From contig CP066886.1 in NCBI GenBank assembly GCA_016745315.1, positions 4,836,501 through 4,900,500 of the forward strand: a stretch of DNA of 64,000 nucleotides. The letters run 5' to 3'. Below the pieces are notes generated by a model, which saw only the letters and a list, made by a program, of their open reading frames with translations, did no database searches and was not told where the DNA came from. This document shows positions 57,382 through 64,000 of this stretch, in pieces. Numbering within the stretch: position 1 is the stretch's first letter; every line of letters starts with the position of its first letter. The translations under genes and the position numbers were made by a program. This DNA is from Arthrospira sp. PCC 9108 (GTDB lineage: Bacteria > Cyanobacteriota > Cyanobacteriia > Cyanobacteriales > Microcoleaceae).

Positions 57382-57872
57382 AATGGTTATTTCATTCCTT
57401 ACCTACTGCTAAATTAGGGCGTTTTTATTAGTAAGATTTCCGTTTTTAAAAACCTCCACTATCACCCCCCTTACATTACGGAAAATAGTTAAGTTTTACT
57501 AATCATTCCGTGGAAATGGTTTTAATTTTCCCAAGTATGTTAAGAATTAATACATTTTTATTGATAATTTCTCGTAAACACTTGACGAGATTATAGGGGT
57601 TCTGCTATCATCATCTAAATCGCACCCAAGGCTTTACTATGTCTACACGCAAAAAAGTTGGCTGTAACCCCTATTTTATGGCAGTTAAAAATATTCTCTG
57701 GTCAAGTTTTTAATCTCACGAATCACGAGTTTTTCGCCTTTGTCCACTGCTCGAACTTGCCACCCCTTGACAAAATAACTTTTTTATGCTGATGGAGTTT
57801 TAAGTCTTTCCACCCCTCAGAGGAGTTAAAAGAGTTGTGGGGGGAGTCCGGGGAGGGTCAAGAAAAATGGGG
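57382..57872. other. Gene-free spacer
   Basis: No gene is clear. A 24-codon frame from ATG 57639 (MSTRKKVGCNPYF) has a plausible start but too little to judge. CCTTGACAAAATAACTTTTTTATGCT at about 57764 contains TTGACA with a suboptimal -10 and might be a + strand promoter. Confidence 0.35.
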
Positions 57873-58010
57873 TTATTGACCGCGACGTTCCTTTTCTCGG
57901 CGGCGGCGATCGCGCCAATCAGCAAAAGTCAAATAGGCGACACCACTCGTTACCAGAAGCAACAGAGCGATCGCCATGAGAAACAGAATATTAACCGTAG
58001 TAAACTCCAT
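57873..58010 (-). CDS. Small single-membrane-span protein, 45 aa
   Basis: ATG 58010. A hydrophobic helix (NILFLMAIALLLLVTSGVAY) then a basic tail (DWRDRRRREKERRG). Such 40-50-residue proteins with one helix and a positively charged end are common partners of thylakoid complexes in cyanobacteria; the identity is unknown. HIP1 sites lie inside the gene. It sits just after the larger minus-strand gene (stop 58028 to start 58010), so it is likely co-transcribed with it. Confidence 0.65.
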   Translation of the reverse strand: MEFTTVNILFLMAIALLLLVTSGVAYLTFADWRDRRRREKERRGQ

Positions 58011-58027
58011 GAGTGCTGTATCTTCCC

Positions 58028-59719
58028 CTAAATGGCTGGCAGTTCATTCAAAATCGTAAACCGAACATGGTTAATCGCCAAATTCCCCAGAGAGACTTTT
58101 TCCTTATCGACAGGAAGCCCCTGGTTAGTCAGGCGTTGAAACTTCAGCCCCTTACCTATTTCTATATGATACCAAGCCAAGCCCATAAAAAACCGTAAAG
58201 GATAAGGTCCACTACCACCAGTATCATCAGGGTTAGACTCCATAGGAACCCAGCCAAAGCCAGGAATATAGAACTCCAGCCAAACATGATTATACTCTGG
58301 TTCTAGGGGAACGCCCCGGCGATCAGCAAAAGCCGGACATTTGTAGCGTCCCACCGTCCGACAGGGTATTTCATTTAGCCGTCCCAAAGCCAGCAATACC
58401 CCCACATACTCACCGCAGGACCCTATCCCCCGGTCTAGTACCACGTCTGGGGTTTCAATTTTAGCGGTAAGGCTGTAGTCAAGGCGATCGTAAACATAAT
58501 TCCGAACATTCAATAATTTACGCAGAATATTAGTTTCTGTCCCCACGGCTTCCTCAGCCGCTTGTCGGACTACGGATGATTCCATGGCGAGGTTATCATT
58601 ATCTACTAGATATTTATCCTTAAATTCCTGAGTTAATGGCGGGATTTTTTCCACGTCTAAGGGATGAATTTGATATTTAATTCCTCGAACTTCTAATAAT
58701 GCTTTCCAGCCAAAAATTTGTCTTTCTGTGGAGTTGAGGGGTTTAAACTTAAAAACTGCCACCCTTTCTCCGGCTTCAATTTCCTCCGTAAAGGGTATAC
58801 CAATATAGGAAATTTCCCGGACTTTTTGGCGGTCAGTTTCCGAGGGGAGGGCGATACGCCATTCTACATCTTCTAAGTAAATCTCTTCTAAAGGTTCGAT
58901 TTCCTCTACATAAGACATCTCAATCAGATATCCGTTAGATGTAGCATATCTTTGGGACTCATTGTAGTGAAAATAGAGGGGATGAAGAAAAGTGCGATCG
59001 CGTTTAGCTAGTTGATATTGTTCATAGGAGTTCGGGTCATCTCGGATAAATAATTCATCTCCCGCATAGGCGACATATAGCACTTCTTCCCCGGTTTCTG
59101 GGTGAGTATAGAACCCTAATCCGGTGGGATTTTCAAAGGGAGTTAACACATTAAACTTAGTTTCTCCGGTACCACGTTCGAGACAATAAACGGTTTGTTC
59201 AAGGCGATCACATACCCACAATTCCTCATCTCGCACCGTCAAATTTTCGACCCCAATTCCGGGAGAATAAAACCGGGTAATTTCCCGACCGCTAGTGAGA
59301 CTATAAACAAAGATGCATCCCCCCTGTTTAGAACTAATATAAAGGGTAGAGTTCCAGACCGCAATCCCATCAAGATTATAGGGGAGAGTTACCAAAGGTT
59401 CTGGGTTAATATGAGAGATACTATCACCGACAAAAGCCCCTCGACAAACATAAACCGTATCATAGCGAGTGAACCATAAATCCTCGGACCAAACCGCCAA
59501 ACCCGTCACATCAGCAAACTCAGAAGTCTGATCAGGATTCACCACCGTAGCATTATCAGTTTCCGGGTCTATCCTCAGCAAAAACCCCCTCAAAGAATCG
59601 ATCGCAAAACAACTTTTACCCACAAAAGTGATACCATAGAGTGAGGAAACCCCCATGGGTCTGATAGTTCTGTGCCGATAATTGCTAGTTGTTCCAACAT
59701 TCGTTAAATTGATATTCAT
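58028..59719 (-). CDS. Beta-propeller protein with C-terminal transglutaminase-like domain, 563 aa
   Basis: ATG 59719 is preferred to the TTG at 59755, which has no ribosome-binding site. The N-terminal half (to about residue 260) has repeated YGITFVGKSCFAIDSLRG / LAVWSEDLWFTRYDTV / GIAVWNSTLYISSKQGG strands, a propeller. The C-terminal half is a transglutaminase fold: Cys in GIGSCGEYVG, His in EYNHVWLEF, Asp in MESNPDD, the catalytic triad. It may be a protease or cross-linking enzyme acting on peptides; substrate unknown. Intact. Confidence 0.82.
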   Translation of the reverse strand: MNINLTNVGTTSNYRHRTIRPMGVSSLYGITFVGKSCFAIDSLRGFLLRIDPETDNATVVNPDQTSEFADVTGLAVWSEDLWFTRYDTVYVCRGAFVGDSISHINPEPLVTLPYNLDGIAVWNSTLYISSKQGGCIFVYSLTSGREITRFYSPGIGVENLTVRDEELWVCDRLEQTVYCLERGTGETKFNVLTPFENPTGLGFYTHPETGEEVLYVAYAGDELFIRDDPNSYEQYQLAKRDRTFLHPLYFHYNESQRYATSNGYLIEMSYVEEIEPLEEIYLEDVEWRIALPSETDRQKVREISYIGIPFTEEIEAGERVAVFKFKPLNSTERQIFGWKALLEVRGIKYQIHPLDVEKIPPLTQEFKDKYLVDNDNLAMESSVVRQAAEEAVGTETNILRKLLNVRNYVYDRLDYSLTAKIETPDVVLDRGIGSCGEYVGVLLALGRLNEIPCRTVGRYKCPAFADRRGVPLEPEYNHVWLEFYIPGFGWVPMESNPDDTGGSGPYPLRFFMGLAWYHIEIGKGLKFQRLTNQGLPVDKEKVSLGNLAINHVRFTILNELPAI

Positions 59720-59840
59720 GCTAACTTTGACACTCCCACTTTCCAAATACAACAATTTTTCACAGTCAATTACGGAAACATTGGATACAATTTAGCTATC
59801 TTGATAACCTGTATGTTAACGAGTTTTTGAGTTGAATCCT

Positions 59841-60674
59841 ATGGTTAAGACAACCCCTGTGATTTTATGGACAACTGTGTTGGGTGCGCTGTGTACCCAA
59901 ACCATTGTCTGGGGTAGCCTAGTCCGACCCGCTATAGCCTACCCATCAAACAGAGATGTGATCATTCAAAATCAACCATCTCCATGGTTAATAGCCTTCG
60001 ACCCACCCCAGCGGGGGGTTCCCGGAAGACGGGAAGGAGGAGGAACCAGAGGGACACAATGTGCTGACTATGCAAGCCTCATCAGTCTAATTCCCGTTTC
60101 CACCATGGGTTTAACCGCCCATGAGAAACCCCAATTGTTTTTTTATCTCCCGGTAGTTAGTGGGGATACCCCCATTGAGTTACTTGTGACTAAGTTACCA
60201 GATTCAGAGTCTCCCGAAACAGAAGAAATAGTGATTTATAGCACCCAATTTCAACTGGATATGGAAAATCCTGGCATTGTGGGCATAGATTTGGGGGCTC
60301 TCGACGGCTTTCCGGGTTTGGAAGTGAATCAATATTATCACTGGTACCTGACAATTTTATGTGATCCGGTTAATCAATCGGTGAACCAAATCGTGGATGG
60401 TTGGATCAAAAGGATCGACTTAGACTCAGATCAGATTCAGAAATTGGAAGGACTCAATGGAAGCGATCGCCTAGAATTCTACAAAGAAAAGACCCTGTGG
60501 TACGATATGGTCGCCGCCTTTTCCGAATTACTTTCAGATCATCAAAGGGATATTCAAATCCAGCAGGCTTGGCTAGAATTATTGAGATCGGAAAATCTCG
60601 AGCAAGTAGGTAGTAATCGGGTGCGCTTGTATGAACAACCCTTTGTTCCGGGTAGGGAGGAGTTCCGCAATTAA
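59841..60674 (+). CDS. DUF928 domain protein, secreted, 277 aa
   Basis: ATG 59841 (MVKTTPVILW) starts a signal peptide (VLGALCTQTIVWGSLVRPAIA) with a likely cleavage after AIA. The body reads SLISLIPVSTMGLTAHEKPQLFFYLPV, IVIYSTQFQLDMENPGIVGIDL and QYYHWYLTILCDPVNQ, the DUF928 pattern. These proteins are periplasmic and often sit next to two-partner secretion transporters in cyanobacteria, as here. Function unknown. Confidence 0.85.
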   Translation: MVKTTPVILWTTVLGALCTQTIVWGSLVRPAIAYPSNRDVIIQNQPSPWLIAFDPPQRGVPGRREGGGTRGTQCADYASLISLIPVSTMGLTAHEKPQLFFYLPVVSGDTPIELLVTKLPDSESPETEEIVIYSTQFQLDMENPGIVGIDLGALDGFPGLEVNQYYHWYLTILCDPVNQSVNQIVDGWIKRIDLDSDQIQKLEGLNGSDRLEFYKEKTLWYDMVAAFSELLSDHQRDIQIQQAWLELLRSENLEQVGSNRVRLYEQPFVPGREEFRN

Positions 60675-60789
60675 CTTCGTTATTACTTAAAGTATCCCCA
60701 TAAACCCGCCTGTAAATCAAGTCAGCGAGAAATTAACCTGCTGGTAGTGCCACTAGCTGGGGCTAAACTTGAAGCCCTCCATAATCCCT

Positions 60790-62564
60790 ATGAGTTTACA
60801 TATTTCATTGATAGGTTGTCAAATGACTACCCTGTGGTTGATTCTATTTTACCCCCTTGTTCCAGCCCAGGCTTTATTTTCCCCTAATTGTGATTCCGCA
60901 GACTGTTTAGGACTTTCCCAAAGTTTCCCCCTACCCCCCAAAGTGACCCTAACCGCGATCGCTTTTTGCAACCTCTCCCCCGACCTCCCCAAAGACCACC
61001 CAACGGCGAACCAGAAATAGAAACACCACCCCCACCTTCCCCGTCAATTCCCGGTGATGATACTCCCGTAGCGATTAGTCAAATTCAAATAATTGGCAGT
61101 AGTATTCTATCAACTGAGGAAATTAATGCGATCGCCTCTACCGTATCAAACCAGACCATCACCCTCAACCAACTGCAAAATATAGCCGATCAGATTACAG
61201 AAATCTATCTCAGACGGGGTTATATGACTTCCCGGGCTGTAGTTCCCCAACAGACTATCACAGATGGTGTCGTGCAAATTCTCGTGATAGAGGGAAGTTT
61301 AGAAAAAATCGAGGTCGAAGGAACCCGCCGCCTTAATCCCAACTACATTATCAGTCGGGTGAATTTGGGCGCGCAAACTCCCCTAAATACCCTACAACTC
61401 GAAAATCAACTGCGACTATTGCGGGTTAATCCCCTCTTTGAGTCTGTAGAAGCTAGTCTGCGTCCAGGAGGCGAGGAAGGACAGAGTATTTTAGTAGTCC
61501 GAGTCACAGAAGCTAATCCCATACAGCTTAGTTTTAGCTTAGATAACTATTCCCCCCCCAGTATTGGTAGTCAACGTTTGGGGGTTAATTTTAGTCATAT
61601 GAACCTCACGGGAAGGGGTGATTTCCTCTTGGTTTCCTATAAAACTACTCGCCTAATTACTGAGGGGGAGTCGGATATCTTCGATTTTCTCTACTCTATC
61701 CCCATCAATGCCATGAATGGTACGATTCAACTGCGGATTCCTCCTTATCGCAATCGGGTGATTACCGAAGAGTTTGCAGACCTGAATATTCAGGGAAACT
61801 CTCAGCTTTACGAAATTAGCTATCGTCAGCCTTTGCGGAGGACTCCCTCGGAAGAGTTTGCTTTATCTGCGGGGTTGAGTTATCAGGAAAGTCAAACTTT
61901 GGTGGATAATCAGGGGTTGCGCTTTGGCTTTGGTCCAGATGATGATGGTAAGACCCGTCTGGTGGTTCTCAAGTTGGGACAAGACTATATAAGACGCGAT
62001 CGCCTGGGAGTTTGGGCTTTGCGATCGCAGTTTAGTTTGGGCTTGGGGATATTAAATGCTACCAATACCGAATTTTTGCCCAATAGCGATTTTGTCAGTT
62101 GGCTAGGACAGATACAACGGCTACAGCTATGGCGTGACAATCACCTTTTGATTATCCAGGGAGATATACAGTTAGCTGCTGACCCCCTATTTCCTTCTCA
62201 ACAGTTTGTTATCGGTGGGGCTCAGTCTTTGCGTGGCTACCGTCAGAATGTCCGCGCCGGGGATAATGGCTTTCGATTCTCTATTGAGGACAGAATTACC
62301 CTTAAACGCGATCGCTTGAATTTACCTACTTTACAGTTAGCACCTTTTCTCGATATGGGCAAGGTCTGGAATCATCCCAACAACCCTAATCGTTTACCCA
62401 CTCAGACATTTTTGGTGGGAGGTGGTCTGGGGTTACTATGGGAACCTATCCCTAATCTGAATATCCGTTTAGATTATGGTTTACCACTGATACAACTTCG
62501 CGATCGTGACAACAATCTTCAGGATCATGGCATCTACTTCAATGTGCTTTATACCCTTAACTAG
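60790..62564 (+). CDS. ShlB/FhaC-type two-partner secretion transporter (frameshifted as given)
   Basis: Outer-membrane POTRA-barrel protein that exports large adhesins or hemolysins. The N-terminal frame has a signal peptide (LWLILFYPLVPAQA) and stops at 61020. The second frame, from about 60940, gives a Pro-rich linker, POTRA domains (ISQIQIIGSSILSTEEINAIA; LEKIEVEGTRRLNPNYIISRV) and a 16-strand barrel (SFSLDNYSPPSIGSQRLGVN; FVIGGAQSLRGYRQNVRAGD, the VRGY/F-like motif). One base in the C6 run at 60934-60939 joins them. No TpsA substrate is in the window; a 79-bp repeat array follows. Confidence 0.85.
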
Positions 62565-62622
62565 GTGCAGGTTATTCTGCCGTCTCACGCAAACGCCAAA
62601 AATTAATAACTTTTTACAAAAT

Positions 62623-63864
62623 GGTGCGTCAGCTTATTTATCCGTTTCCCCTCCCAGATAGATGATTTAGGGGTCTGACGCACCCTACAACGGGTCTATT
62701 CGGTGCGTCAGCTTATTTATCCGTTTCCCCTCCCAGATAGATGATTTAGGGGTCTGACGCACCCTACAACGGGTCTATTCGGTGCGTCAGCTTATTTATC
62801 CGTTTCCCCTCCCAGATAGATGATTTAGGGGTCTGACGCACCCTACAACGGGTCTATTCGGTGCGTCAGCTTATTTATCCGTGTCCCCTCCCAGATAGAT
62901 GATTTAGGGGTCTGACGCACCCTACAACGGGTCTATTCGGTGCGTCAGCTTATTTATCCGTTTCCCCTCCCAGATAGATGATTTAGGGGTCTGACGCACC
63001 CTACAACGGGTCTATTCGGTGCGTCAGCTTATTTATCCGTTTCCCCTCCCAGATAGATGATTCAGGGGTCTGACGCACCCTACAACGGGTCTATTCGGTG
63101 CGTCAGCTTATTTATGTGTCCCCTCCCAGATAGATGATTCAGGGGTCTGACGCACCCTACAACGGGTCTATTCGGTGCGTCAGCTTATTTATGTGTCCCC
63201 TCCCAGATAGATGATTTAGGGGTCTGACGCACCCTACAACGGGTCTATTCGGTGCGTCAGCTTATTTATCCGTTTCCCCTCCCAGATGATGATTCAGGGG
63301 TCTGACGCACCCTACAACGGGTCTATTCGGTGCGTCAGCTTATTTATCCGTTTCCCCTCCCAGATAGATGATTTAGGGGTCTGACGCACCCTACAACGGG
63401 TCTATTCGGTGCGTCAGCTTATTTATCCGTTTCCCCTCCCAGATAGATGATTTAGGGGTCTGACGCACCCTACAACGGGTCTATTCGGTGCGTCAGCTTA
63501 TTTATCCGTTTCCCCTCCCAGATAGATGATTCAGGGGTCTGACGCACCCTACAACGGGTCTATTCGGTGCGTCAGCTTATTTATGTGTCCCCTCCCAGAT
63601 AGATGATTTAGGGGTCTGACGCACCCTACAACGGGTCTATTCGGTGCGTCAGCTTATTTATCCGTTTCCCCTCCCAGATGATGATTCAGGGGTCTGACGC
63701 ACCCTACAACGGGTCTATTCGGTGCGTCAGCTTATTTATCCGTTTCCCCTCCCAGATAGATGATTCAGGGGTCTGACGCACCCTACAACGGGTCTATTCG
63801 GTGCGTCAGCTTATTTATCCGTTTCCCCTCCCAGATAGATGATTTAGGGGTCTACGCACCCTAC
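62623..63864. repeat. 16 tandem copies of a 79-bp hairpin repeat
   Basis: Units start at 62623, 62702, 62781, 62860, 62939, 63018, 63097, 63174, 63251, 63329, 63408, 63487, 63566, 63643, 63721 and 63800; the last is partial. Each has GGTGCGTCAG near its start and CTGACGCACC 40 bases later, a perfect 10-bp stem, plus an inner CCCCT/AGGGG. Variants are TTTATGTGTCCCC (77 bp), GATGATGATTCA (78 bp) and TTTAGG/TTCAGG. There are no unique spacers, so it is a tandem array and not a CRISPR. Non-coding, after the ShlB gene. Confidence 0.9.
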
Positions 63865-64000
63865 TAATTTGTGTATTGTAACTCTTTTACTCTAAAAAAG
63901 GCACAAATTATCATAAAACTTGATAAATTTACTTGAGCTGTTATGAGAGACCATGAGATATTTATATATCCTTGATAAACTAAAATGCTTTATTTTCCGA

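Noticed and set aside
62623..63864. CRISPR array
   Set aside because: The repeated unit is the whole 79 bp, with no unique spacers, and no cas gene is nearby.

Overview
The window looks like a chromosomal segment of a filamentous cyanobacterium, most likely Arthrospira/Limnospira or a close relative. The reasons are the many GCGATCGC (HIP1) octamers, cyanobacterial housekeeping and pigment genes (dxr, glgA, mnmG, a crtD-type desaturase), cyanobacteria-restricted families (DUF4278, DUF928 next to a ShlB-type transporter, Uma2) and a heavy load of group II introns and insertion sequences. The genus is an inference; there is no rRNA to test it.

Layout. 1-2.9 kb: five small unrecognised ORFs, then a gene-free stretch with palindromes, direct repeats and a strong pseudoknot-type fold. 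2.9-11.8 kb: a membrane protein with a winged-helix-like tail, a NERD-helicase fusion, a hypothetical gene, a predicted small RNA with promoter and terminator, a GT39-like membrane glycosyltransferase, dxr and glgA. 12.1-25.2 kb: five group II introns (GII-1 to GII-5), one of them antisense inside an IS1-family element, one ORF-less and nested in another, and two fused head to head. 18.6-29.9 kb: a signalling gene set (coiled-coil protein, OmpA-like membrane protein, Ras-like GTPase, PAS-adenylate cyclase) split by the intron pair. 29.9-35.2 kb: mostly intact ordinary genes including mnmG and a GT2. 35.2-40.8 kb: a broken Uma2 gene, a tyrosine recombinase bounded by 72-bp perfect inverted repeats, a chimeric intron (GII-6) with an IS630, an IS1 half and an IscB C-terminal fragment. 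40.8-43.7 kb: crtD and a MerR regulator.

43.7-53.6 kb is the most unusual part. GII-8 carries GII-9 in its reverse-transcriptase gene, GII-9 carries ORF-less GII-10 in its own RT gene, and GII-10 carries GII-11. GII-8 is also hit by an antisense ORF-less copy (GII-12) and preceded by another ORF-less copy (GII-7). Removing each intron at the shared ends (5' GTGCG, 3' CCCCTANY or CGACCATAAC) restores the interrupted reading frame exactly, which fixes the nesting order. 53.8-55.3 kb: a second IS630 abutting an IscB N-terminus with a candidate omega RNA upstream, and a small MITE. 55.3-64 kb: DUF4278 protein, aspartyl protease, fabG remnant, a propeller-transglutaminase protein, DUF928 and ShlB-type genes, and a 16-copy array of 79-bp hairpin repeats.

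Many genes contain one single-base shift, often in a homopolymer, including dxr, which should be essential. Some of these may be sequencing errors. By contrast, the same extra A in six RT genes and the four TAA-for-CAA changes in the signalling genes are patterned and worth checking.
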